Origin: Eretmocerus hayati
Lineage: Eukaryota > Arthropoda > Insecta > Hymenoptera > Aphelinidae
Length of the DNA: 64,000 nucleotides
Assembly (NCBI GenBank): GCA_029851415.1
Contig: CM056744.1
Coordinates: forward strand, 14,453,268-14,517,267
Reading direction: 5' to 3'
This document shows positions 1 through 9,967 of the stretch, in pieces. The translations under genes were made by a program, and so were the position numbers. The notes beneath the pieces are model-generated. The model was not told the origin of the DNA. It did no database searches and worked only from the letters and a program-made list of their open reading frames with translations. Position 1 is the stretch's first letter, and each line of letters opens with the position of its first letter.

Positions 1-203
1 TAGATTTGAGAAAATATTACTCTTGCATGTGTTTGTAATTTATAAAAGTACACGCACTGCTGAAAACAGAATACCTTGCAAACTTCTCTTTCCACTACAG
101 TTGGAAAAAATATCAATATTCAAATCCAAAGTTTTCATTTCCTTGCTATTATTTTGTTTGCAATCAAATAAATGTGATACCGATTCCTGAATAATTTCCA
201 CCA

Positions 204-460
204 TCAATAAAAAAGATTTGTGAAATCACTCATTTCTTGGCCCAACCTACTGAACGTGAGATAGATAGAAATATAGTTTTTGATACTGTGTGCGTAAAGT
301 TGTGCCGAAAAAGTACTTTGCGGGTGAGTGTGCGGTGCGCAAAGTTGAGCGAATTCTTTTTTACGCACGATTTTCAGTGCGCAAAGTTTGAAATCGTGCG
401 CAAAGTTGTCGCGATCGTGCGCAAAGTTGCCATAATCGTGCGCAAAGTTCATTGAATGAG
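204..460. repeat. TGCGCAAAGTT-rich degenerate repeat
   Basis: The motif GTGCGCAAAGTT and variants occur about seven times between 290 and 450, some as close tandem copies near 390-450. Both strands stay open by chance because the unit lacks stops. The same motif recurs at 1583-1790, around 13670-13700, 52710-52730 and 53370-53510, so this is a dispersed repeat and not a gene. Confidence 0.7.
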
Positions 461-1329
461 AGTTATTTAGTCTATCGTGTCAAAGAGTTCGTATAAGTCC
501 AGAGTCAAGTCTATTTAAAGTCAAAGTTCCATTCATCGGAATCAATTATGACTTCATTTCGTTAGTCATGGCTAGAAATCTAGTAACGCTAGCTCTTGTA
601 CTGACTCATGATCATTCTGAGTGTTATGTGACTCATAAAATATATATATTTTTGTTTGAGATGAAAAATGAGCTTATGTTTGTGGTACCACAATGTTGAG
701 AAATTTTTTTGTATTCAACAAATCCCAAACATTCAAACATGCTACCTCATTAGTTGAAAGTATATGTTCAATACCATTAAATCTATTATTTGTGTTTAAT
801 AATTGATTGAGATAATTAAGCATTGACTCAAATGTAAATGTGAGCTTTTCTAGGGTAATTGACAAATTATGGTTGATGCCAACCATTCCCTGGAGGATAA
901 TTTTTATTTTTGTATTCAAAACTTTCTAATTACTCAATAATTCCACCAATTCATTGATAAAATGTTGAAAGTTTCTTGTGTATTTCACTCCTAAATTTCA
1001 TCTTAATCATAGCGTACTCATGTAATGTTTCAACTTTAATTGTTAATACCTGTCCAGTAATTTTGAATATTTCTTTCCTAATATATATCCGTTTTTTTCA
1101 GTCGAAATTTTCCATATTTGCAAGAACTCAAAAAATTTTACAAACATTCAGATGACTCGGAGATCAAAATTTTTGCCATGAAATTTAGTGGTGTAGCTTT
1201 CTATAAAGATGAGAAGTTCTTATATGATATGGATGATAATACTTTTTCAGTGCGAGTACTTGCATATCTTACATTTGTCTTCTATTAGTACTTCTGAAAG
1301 TTGAAATCAAAATTTTTTGGCGATGCGGT
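461..1329. other. Unassigned stretch with short coding-like fragments
   Basis: No gene is supported here. Two stretches look slightly coding. One is an 81-codon minus-strand frame at 674-919. The other is a plus-strand open stretch at about 1096-1288 that follows a TTTTTTTCAG acceptor-like site and reads in part KIFAMKFSGVAFYKDEKFL. Neither could be assigned to a family and neither has a partner exon that I can recognise. Confidence 0.3.
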
Positions 1330-1800
1330 AAAATATGATATGTCATGAAGATTTTTTCATAATACATTTTCAGAACTTTTTTTTCAGTCGGGGGGCTCCG
1401 CCCCCCGAACCCCCCGGCGGGGGCTTCGCCCCCTGCACCCCCACCAGGGGCTCCGTCCCTGGACCCCGTCCTCTCCCTCCCTTTCCCCCGCCTTCCAAGA
1501 GATAGACCGCGGAGAACAACTTTCCGCACCAATATCAAAAAGTATAGTAAGCAACGCGGGCGCAACTTTTCCGCCCTCGTTCCCGAAATTCTCGTGCGTA
1601 AAAGTGAAACTTTGCGCACAGTTGTAACTTTGCGCACGCTTCGCGGTGCGCAAAGTCTTCTGCACTGTGCGCAAAGTTATTTTGCGCACAGCGCAAAACA
1701 CTTTGCTCACGTCGCAGAAGTTACAACTGTGCGCAAAGTTCACTTTTACGCACTCATTTCGGGAACTCGTGCGTAAAAGTACTTTGCGCCCTTGTTACTT
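1330..1800. repeat. Composite GC-rich hairpin / TTTGCGCAC palindrome element, copy 1
   Basis: An AT-rich end (1330-1384, ATTTTCAGAACTT) runs into a very GC-rich block (1385-1500) made of short palindromes such as GGGGGCTTCGCCCCC and GGGGGGCTCCGCCCCCC. This is followed by an inverted repeat of TTTGCGCAC motifs (about 1583-1770, arms beginning GAAATTCTCGTGCGTAAAAG). The base composition is wholly unlike the surrounding DNA. A related copy lies in reverse orientation at about 52690-53010. It is probably a non-autonomous mobile element. Confidence 0.6.
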
Positions 1801-2243
1801 AATGTACTATTTCAGTTTGAACTTTTTACTTTATCATTCGACATGTCAATCGAAACGGTGGTATCACTTTGATCGATGGAGATTTCCAAATTATTGCTCA
1901 TGATTGTCACTGATTTAATTGTGAGGAATTTGATCGATTTATCATATTTCAAGAAACTTTTAGACTTCCGTCGCATACTCCAAAGAGCTTTCGAAAAGAA
2001 GTTGGACCATCACTCATGATTAAATACTTCCTTGAGCTCTATACTAATGAGATTATCTTCAGGTAGTGATTGAGAACCTGCAGAGACACCGTATCTTCAG
2101 GATTTTCTCATTACATTTTATTTAGGAATATCTTTTCCTTTTGTGCCACAATCGTACACTAATTGGTTTTACCAAAAATTTGACGCCATTTCTCGATTTA
2201 CATGGAGACAGTTTATGATAATAATAAGCATCATCATTTTCAG

Positions 2244-2645
2244 GCAAATGAAAGGGCACGATGTATGTTAGACTGGCAAAGAAGTAGTAATGGATTCGAT
2301 ATCGAAGTAAGTTTGCTAATCGTATTCCAATAAAAAAAATCTCGATATAGATTCTCATTGAAGCTTTGATGATGGCTGCGATCAAATGGTCTAAATATTA
2401 TTTGCAGGAATTTGAGCCAAATTTACATTTCATGACTAACGGATTGCATTTCTCTGCCGCTGGATTTTTTGGAGCAGGTGTGGCTTCACTAGGTTCGGTA
2501 CGTCACAAGTTATTTTGATTTTTACTCGATTTTTCAAGACACTTGATTTTCTCCGTGATGATAAGTTGAAGTGAATATTTCATTTCAGAATATCAAATTC
2601 ATCGCGATCTACTTGTCAATTCTTCTCCAAATAAATCATACTTAG
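2244..2645 (+). CDS. Gustatory receptor copy A, 3' exons only (partial)
   Basis: Three short exons carry the C-terminal end of an insect gustatory receptor (7tm_7), a multi-pass chemoreceptor of sensory neuron membranes. The exons are 2244-2306, 2408-2497 and 2589-2645 (TAG). Each has a good acceptor (TTTTCAG, TTTGCAG, ATTTCAG) and the internal donors are GTAAGT and GTACGT. All junctions are phase 0. The product ends with a membrane segment reading FHFSAAGFFGAG-like then KFIAIYLSILLQINHT, which occupies the place of the family's TYhhhhhQF signature, with QI in place of QF. The exon pattern matches copy C (14569-14945) exactly. No upstream exons were recognised, so the 5' part is either outside the window or lost. 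The intact splice sites suggest recent or continuing function. Confidence 0.65.
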
Positions 2646-3013
2646 CTGTGTTTTTGATTATGATGATACACGTGATGATGAAAGTGTGAAAATAGATTTT
2701 GACCATGCAACCGTAAAGTGGTCATAAGGTTGTTGCAGAGGTGGTATTTATAATCACTATTGTCCATGATATTTTTGATTAATTGAGAAAAAGCACGAAA
2801 ATGTGGTGGACCAATTGCAAAAGTGCCAGAGAAATTTAAGGTTGACCCTTTGTTCGAATTTACGCAGAAATGTCTCCAAACCAAATTATGCGGTATGAGT
2901 CCATTTCAGATTTTCAGAAAAAGACATTGAGGTTGTGGAGGACATTTTTATCGGTGATCAATTTTGGGAGTAACTATTTTTACCAACTTACGAATGAGTT
3001 CCTATTCCAAATG

Positions 3014-3885
3014 AAGTGAGGTAACTACCCAACTTGTCCCCATGTACCGATCTTAGAAATCGGGCCCTCGTTGATCTTCGCGAAAATTTTTTTATGTTTG
3101 TTATGTTAGAAAAATGAGAGAGTTGATGACTCGGACCGACTCCGGATGATTTCATCGTCTTTCAGAAAATACAAAGTTAACTTTTGTTTTTCCTCATGTT
3201 TGCACACCTAAGGAATCGCCAACGAAACTGGCTTTAGTGAAACAGGTGTCAAGAATTTTCGGCAACGTACTTCAGCGTATTCAAATTCTTTTTCCAAAAC
3301 GTTTAAAATCCGTACTCGGGAATTGGAAAAACTTGGATTTGGAACGATTTTTTATGTGCAAAATCCGGAGATCGTTTGTAATAATGGAGGCTAAAATTGG
3401 TGTGCACCCAACATGCCCCCCCCATGTGTTTATTTCGGAAGGGAGTGTAGTACAACTTTTTCGACCACTCGATCTTGTTTATCACGTCAAAATAAGTCGG
3501 AAATATGTATTGTTTAGGATCGGCAGAAAGCTTCAAACGTGCTTGGGTTGACCGCCCATATAAACAGTTTTAGGCACTTTATCGCTGATTTTGAAGGTCT
3601 TGGAACGAGCTTTCAAATGAGGCAGAGTACATTGAAAAATATTGGTGTAGAACAGAGTTGTTGAGCAAATGGCTTAATGAGGACATGTTGTGTACGCCCT
3701 TTCGCGGACTCGCAAAAAATCACTTTTTGAGAAAATCGCGATAGTTGGCTCTAACTTAGTTAAAATCAAACTCACGTTGGCTTATCTCAAAGGTTTTGGA
3801 ACAAGCTTCAAAATGCAAGAAAGTACGTCACAAAATATCAAAAAGAGCCAAAACTATTGGCAAAATGGCTCAAAGTTACCGAAAA
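3014..3885. mobile_element. GTACCCAACATGCC-family inverted-repeat element, copy 1 (degenerate)
   Basis: The left end GTAACTACCCAACTTGTCCC and an interior with ACTCGCAAAAAATCACTTTTT and GGAACAAGCTTCAAAATG match the ends and interior of the elements at 18923-19912, 20764-21760 and 34797-35591. The right end is poorly preserved. No transposase frame is present. Confidence 0.5.
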
Positions 3886-3955
3886 CTAAAAACCGATAGT
3901 ACAGTCTTTACACGTCCATACGTATAAAACTGCATATGCGTCTCGTGCGGAACCA

Positions 3956-4030
3956 ATTTTCCTTCGGGAAAACCAAGCTGGACCGTGCCATCGCTCACGT
4001 CCAGCTCGGTTTCCCGAAGGAAAAAATGTC
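3956..4030. repeat. Short perfect hairpin
   Basis: An inverted repeat has arms reading TTTTCCTTCGGGAAAACCAAGCTGGAC and its near reverse complement, with about 15 bases between them. It stands alone in low-complexity intergenic DNA. It may be the core of a small fold-back element. Confidence 0.6.
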
Positions 4031-4849
4031 CCAGCACTCGACGCGTAATGTACTATCAGAATGCCAAAGCGATTTTTTGATAATCTACAATGGTCTTACA
4101 TCGTTCTGGTTCAAAACCATGCAGTCACATCGTGAAATATAACAGTTTTAGAAGGGTTTTGTCCGGTTTTCACGGGCAATGAATTTTTCTCATGGCTCTA
4201 ATAGCTTCCACCCATCGTCAAATCTCTGAGCTCATTCCATGAACGATACTCTGATCCTGATGGGTCATAGTGTTCGAGAGTTGATAGTGTCTTATCTAGA
4301 ACTTTATGCTCGAAAATATTCGTGTAAGGCTAAAATGCATGACGGATGTTTCTGGACTTATCGAGATGATAGGTAGCGCGACGATTTTACAGAAATATTC
4401 TGGAATCAAACTACAAAATTAGCTGATATCGGTTTGATGTAGAAGAATCGAAAAAATAGTGATCTTCGGCGATTATTGTATTTTTTTTTAGTTCACAGTC
4501 ATGGTACCTTGAGAATATTCTCATGTTGAAACAGCTTTATCCCCTGTGTTAGTGCGAGCAAGTTGGCTTCAACATTTAGATTTTTTTGAGGAAATTGCGT
4601 ACACTACGTGTTGTACACTATCAAATGAAATCCCTTCCAGAGATGTAGAAAGTTGTACGAGACCGAAAAAGTAGCATCATAAAAAATTAAGACTCTGAGG
4701 TTATACGGTCCTAGTGTTCTAGTTTTTTTTATTACTCTCATTCTCATGGGCCAACTTCTGTTGTGATTGCTGGAAATGTGAGTAGAAAAGACTTCTCCAT
4801 GGACAGAACATTAATAAGCTTGTCAAAAGTATCAGAACACTATCTTTCA

Positions 4850-6010
4850 CGGAGAATATTTTTTTTATCAAAGAGCCAGTCTTGGAATGATGTTCAGCAT
4901 AATGAATCGCAAGGAATTTGTCATTTTCTGGAATGGCATCATGAGCTTCGATCAATCTTATGGACTTGGAAGAAATAGTTGAAGGTGAACCACCTTTAGA
5001 TGGACCACAAATGAGGCAAGCCAAACAGTACCTCTGATGTTGGATATCTGTTGGCGTTTTTGGCAGGACCCTTTGCTGCAGTATCAAAATTTTGTGGACT
5101 AACTTTGTTACTTGATCAGAGATTCGCCTACTTGAATCAACTTGTGCGTCAACAAACTAGGATGAAGGTTCGGCGAAATACAAAAGGTCTTATGAAGGTA
5201 AAAAATTGATGGAATTGTTGAGTAGCGAGGCAAACATTTACCAAGATAATTTTATAATGGACTCGTGCATGAAACCTGAAATTCCCAAGTTCTTTTCACC
5301 CCGTAACTAAGCATCACTTTGTCGGCTCCTGCACTTTTTTGGTAAATTTTTAAAGATAGGTGGACATTTTTGCGTAACTATCAAAACGAAATGAAAAAAA
5401 ATTATTACGAAGATTGGATGGGTGTATATGTCGCAGCCTTCTGGGAGATTCACCCGTTTGACCAAAAGGCTAGCTTTTTGTCCAAACGCTGCTTTTTCAT
5501 TCGAAAACAAATTCCATTTTGACCCTTGATCAAGCACTACAAAATACGGGGAGGTTGAGATCGATTCAGAAACCATTAACGAAGTTGCACATCATCAATA
5601 GAAATAATATTTCCTAGAAATTGACTTAAAGGACATTTTGAGTCACATAAGCTTGATGGAATTTGGGAGATGGAACATCACACTTTTCGCGGAATCACTC
5701 ATATACAGTGAATTGGAAAATTTTGATAAAATCCTTATCTTTACAGAGTATTGAAACGTTATACAGCGAATTGGTGGGTGCTACTTTTTTGCTAAACAAT
5801 AAATATTTGTTGAGTTTATTTCTATTCTCGTCAATATCGTCTATCACGTTATCTCCAATAGTTACTTTATTATACTTGCCCGATTGATGTACGCTATCCA
5901 CGAATGGAATTTTGTCATACGCTTAATTCAAATGTCTTGTATGATAATGTTCTGTATACAGTTATTTACAATAAAAGAGAGTGATTGCTCTGGAATTAGT
6001 TTCTTGCAAA
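4850..6010 (+). pseudogene. Gustatory receptor copy B, pseudogene
   Basis: This region aligns with exons 2 and 3 of copy C (12386-12826 and 12963-13217) but is broken in several ways. The frame from the ATG at 4887 (MNRKEFVIFWNGIMSFDQS) reaches a stop near 4978. A conserved LWCW turns into L-stop-CW (CTCTGATGTTGG, near 5033). About 100 bases that in copy C encode the next membrane segment are missing between about 5063 and 5067. In the second exon (acceptor at about 5740) the match shifts frame near 5815, after which the conserved MIMFCIQL motif is read in another frame. Recognisable motifs QMRQAK, KFCGL, RFAYLNQLVRQQ and NIVYHVISNSYF identify it. No N-terminal or C-terminal exons were found for this copy. 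It cannot make a receptor. Confidence 0.8.
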
Positions 6011-6545
6011 ATGGGAGTGTCAATCAAAATTCCGTAACAACCAATATCTTTAGAATTATGAAAAACTACGTGGAAACAATCTCGGTAGATTTATATTGCG
6101 AAGCTTGGGCGCTAGAGTTTTTGACCAAACTCAATCTAAGAAGGTTGGTAATATGTGGAGCTGAAAATTGACTGAGTGCATCGCTATATGATTAGGAGTC
6201 TTCCCTGAGAAATTCATACAGATTAGTGGAAACGTTCTCGAGATCTGGAGTAAGAATTGCTAATTAGAAATGAGAAAAAAAAATTCAAAATTCAAGCTAA
6301 AAAAGTCCCTAGATTCATAATAAATAGGTGAATATGACTCAAGAAAAACTGGGTTCAGTACACAAGGACGTTGAACAATGCCTCAAAATTTCAAAGAGAA
6401 CGATGAAAATATCTACGAGTTTTTGAGTGATATGGAAAGGGAGATGAAACTTTTTTTTTTGAGAAGAATGGAAGTCACAATCAAAATTCCGAATTGAACA
6501 ATCTGTTTACAATGATCGAGAAATACTTGGGGAAAAATATTTGAC
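5985..6545 (+). repeat. Local duplication of a short coding-like fragment
   Basis: Around 5995-6075 the plus strand reads FLQNGSVNQNSVTTNIFRIM, and around 6450-6545 it reads FFEKNGSHNQNSELNNLFTM. The nucleotides are also similar (TCAATCAAAATTCCG against ACAATCAAAATTCCG). The first copy is continuous with the broken receptor exon of copy B. The second ends in a stop soon after. Origin unknown. It could be a decayed exon duplicated with the pseudogene. Confidence 0.35.
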
Positions 6546-6559
6546 AACTGAGGGAGTAG

Positions 6560-7420
6560 GTGGAAGAATGGCGTAATCACCACTATGCCCTTTTGCCGGA
6601 CATCGCTTTTTTTGAGCCCCTATACCAAGATCTACCACCCCCCGAAATCCGTTTTTCGTAAGACCTCAATAAAAACTGTCTGGCAGATAAAAGAGCGTAA
6701 TGGAGCTTGAGTCCTTTTCATCGTCAAAATGATTGCACTTACGCCCTTTTTCGAATATCACGATAAATACGACCTTTTATCGGAAAAATTATTGCATTTA
6801 TGCCCTTATTCCAAATATCTCGCCGTGGCGCATAGAAAATACAGATGCAAAGCCCCGCAAGTTCTGTGCATCTTCGAAAGCAGAGTGACATGAACTGCTA
6901 GGGAGTGTCGAGTTCGGCCCCGATGGATATAAGAATTTCTGTCAATTTAGGGTTTCAGAGATCAGCAAATGTAAATTTTAAGTTGGTAAGGAATTTTTGA
7001 ATGATTTCTTGTTTGATCAAATTTTTTTCTGATACCATTGATTGCAGAAAGGACGTAACTGTAAAATTCTTCAAAGAGGCGTAACTGCTATGACGGAATT
7101 TCAAAAGGGCGTAACTGCTATGATGAAATTTCAAAAGGGCGTAACTGCTATGATAAGATTTGAAAAGGGCGTAACTGCTATGATAAAATTTGAAAAGGGC
7201 GTAACTGCTATGATAAAATTTCAAGAGGGCGTAACTGCTATGATAGAATTTTGAAAGAGCGTAACTACGATCATTTTTTCCAGAAAGGGCCTAATTGCAG
7301 CCAAAAAATCTCAAAAGGGCTTAACTCTTTGATCAACCCAACAGGATTTGGAAGAAGGGCTTAAGTAACGGACTAAAAAGATTTGAAAGGGCGGAATTAC
7401 TCTGTAACGGGACGTAAGTG
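6560..7420. repeat. 30-bp minisatellite with an inverted counterpart
   Basis: From about 7050 to 7260 a 30-bp unit, AAAAGGGCGTAACTGCTATG plus ATAAAATTTG, is repeated about six to seven times with few changes, and decays through more divergent copies to about 7390. Degenerate copies of the same unit in reverse orientation lie at about 6565-6820 (for example ATTGCACTTACGCCC), so the whole is a fold-back structure. The unit length is divisible by three, so both strands stay open (10-residue repeats on each). This is a property of the repeat and not evidence of a protein. Confidence 0.8.
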
Positions 7421-7796
7421 GGGGTGGATCTGGAAAAATTGTCTAGTTACAGAGGCAAAATTTTATAAAAATTCTCCTGAGACTGGAAACGCTTTTTCAC
7501 CTAATATAACGATCAAAACATGTAGTTCTACCTTCAAATTAAGTGCTATAACCCTTCCTTACTGAAAATAATTTCTCGTCATTTTCACACGACCGATGAA
7601 TGCTTTTCATGCCCATAGAACCGTGGGGCGTGAATCGATCCACCCCCGAACAATCAGATATCTTTCAAAACATGCCCAGAAACACTCAAAAAATTCGGAG
7701 ACGATTGGACTCGATCTCGAGATTTTATTCTACTTTTAGTAAGTGAGAATGACCGAAATTTGACACTACATAGGGTATTCAGAAAAAGGGCCCTTG

Positions 7797-9030
7797 GTGG
7801 AAAAAAGAGCGTACTACGATCGTATTACGGCCGTAGCGCTACTACCTCATCATCGTCCTACGATGTTGGACATGTTGGAGGTACGACCGTATTACGATCG
7901 TACTTCTACGGTCGTAGTCCTGTCCGTATTACTGTCGTACTACGATCGTGTGTTACGCCGTCGATTATGCTCATAACAAATAACAATGGCGGCAATGCTA
8001 TTACTTATATTGTGTGAATTCCTGACGCATATAAAGTGTGAATTCCTGACGCCACCCCGCGCATGCCGAGAGAGCCGGCATAGATCTGTTGTGTATGTGT
8101 TTGTGTTTGATTTTTCGCGTCGCTTGTCGTGTTACTCTTCTGCTAAAAGATAAGAACTCGACCATTGATTCGCAAAATTGAGAAAATTGCAACTCACCGT
8201 AATTTGTGAAAGTAGAAAATGCTTCGTGATATCATTTTATTCTAGCTAAATCGAGCTGGAGTTCCAGGGACTCTTTTTCGTGTACCTGCAAGAGTTAGGT
8301 TAACCACTCTGCAAGGGAGTAGTATGTAGCTAAGGATGTGGATCCGTAATAGAAGCGCAAGATCTTGAAAAATCAAGCGGCAAGTCGCTTGTGTACTTGT
8401 CACATTCAATATAAAGCACTCGATCACTTTTATATCATTGCTGTGGAGTGGGTTAACCTTCACTTCTGCAGCAGGTGCGCGAAAAGAATCAGCTCCAGAC
8501 CAATTTATTCATATATAACATTGTAATCATGTCACTGAGCACTTTCAACTTTACAAATCACGGTAATTTATCGGAATCTTCTCCATCGCACGCCCCAAAG
8601 TCAAGTTCCCATCACTTAGCAGAAGAGTAAAAGCGACGAGCGACATGAGCAAGGAACGTCAAACATAGACACATCACACAGATCCGGCTCTCTCGGCATG
8701 CACGGAATGACGTCAGAAATTTACGCTTTCTGACGTATTTCTTGAGGAGTTCCTAAGTAGAATATAATTGATGATGTTATGAATTAAAGAGATCGTGATG
8801 AAACATCTCTCGACTCGATGGCATCAACGCTTCTATGAGTGGAAATATATAGCATTGCCGCTATTGTTATGAGCATAATCGACGGCGTGATACGAGCGTA
8901 GTACGACAGTAATACGGCCGCAGGACTACGACCGTAGTGTATTATGCCCGTAGAGGTACGATTGTACTACGGTCGTACCTCCAACATCGTAGTACGGAGT
9001 TGCGCAGTACTGCTACGCTCTTTTTTCCAC
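7797..9030. mobile_element. 1.23-kb fold-back element with long terminal inverted repeats
   Basis: The ends are exact inverted copies beginning GTGGAAAAAAGAGCGTA (7797) and ending TACGCTCTTTTTTCCAC (9030). The arms contain many GTACTACGATCGTA-type palindromes, then a conserved block CGTCGATTATGCTCATAACA (about 7960 and, inverted, about 8880), and similarity continues inward to TTACTCTTCTGCTAA at about 8135 and its partner at about 8620. The central few hundred bases are unique. No transposase is encoded. A 15-base direct repeat GTGAATTCCTGACGC occurs twice near 8015-8052. Confidence 0.85.
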
Positions 9031-9967
9031 GTAATTGCAGTTTTTTAAATTGCTCAAAAAAGCTCAAAATCAAATTTTATCCCCTGGCTCGGGTTGGGAT
9101 GTTTCGAGAATACTATCCTCTTCGAAATAAGTCAGCTCAACTCGTCCAATTATGTCTCTGGCGGTTTTTATCAAGTTTTTATTGATTTTCTCAAAATGAT
9201 CATTTTTCAATTTCGTGGTCTGAAAATTGAGCTGAATTTTAGGTAATCAATTTGACGTGGAAGAGAGAGTATTGAGAGTATGAAACTGCCAATGGACTGG
9301 GCTCATCATTGATCAACTTAGAACAACCCTCAAATTTTCAAGAAGATTGCTCTAGGGGTTAAATATTGAATTCGAACACACCCTGAGAAATTCAAATGAC
9401 ATTCATGATCGTTTTTGGTCAAGGATCATAAAACGACAAAGAACAAGGAGCAGCCTCGTGCTATTTATTCATAATTGAATTTACTCTCTAAATGCAACAA
9501 TAACGACACTCATTTGAACAGATCCTGGGTAGATGCTCATTGACGGCGTAAATTTCTTTCCCAACGTCGATGCCCATTTTCAAAAGGCTGATAAAATATA
9601 TCTAACAACACTTGCACTACTCATTCAACATTCATTGGAAGCGATGATACCATTGTTGATGACAGAAAAATACCGCCAATGAATTTTTGATGTCGAAAAC
9701 AGCTCGACAACTATAATGTCCGACTTTCGAATATTTTTCCACAACAATTTTGAAAACCAAATCGATCTCTAGAGAACTTCATTGTAAAAACTAACATTGA
9801 GTTCAACCAGTAAGTGGAAAAGACCCGATCTGGAAATTCTTTCCCAGACCTTTTACAATAATTCGAAGATAGTCTCTCGAAAATCAAATCAAACAGGACC
9901 ATCAAAATTTTCTTAAAATTAACAAATCCAGAGTCCAGAGGAACGAAGTATCTTCCATAATCGAGTG

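Noticed and set aside
6955..7254. Repeat proteins on both strands (10-residue units)
   Set aside because: A stop-free unit whose length is divisible by three gives open frames on both strands. No start context, no splice partner.
7050..7390. CRISPR-like array of regularly spaced repeats
   Set aside because: The whole 30-bp unit repeats with no unique spacers, and the genome is eukaryotic. It is a minisatellite.
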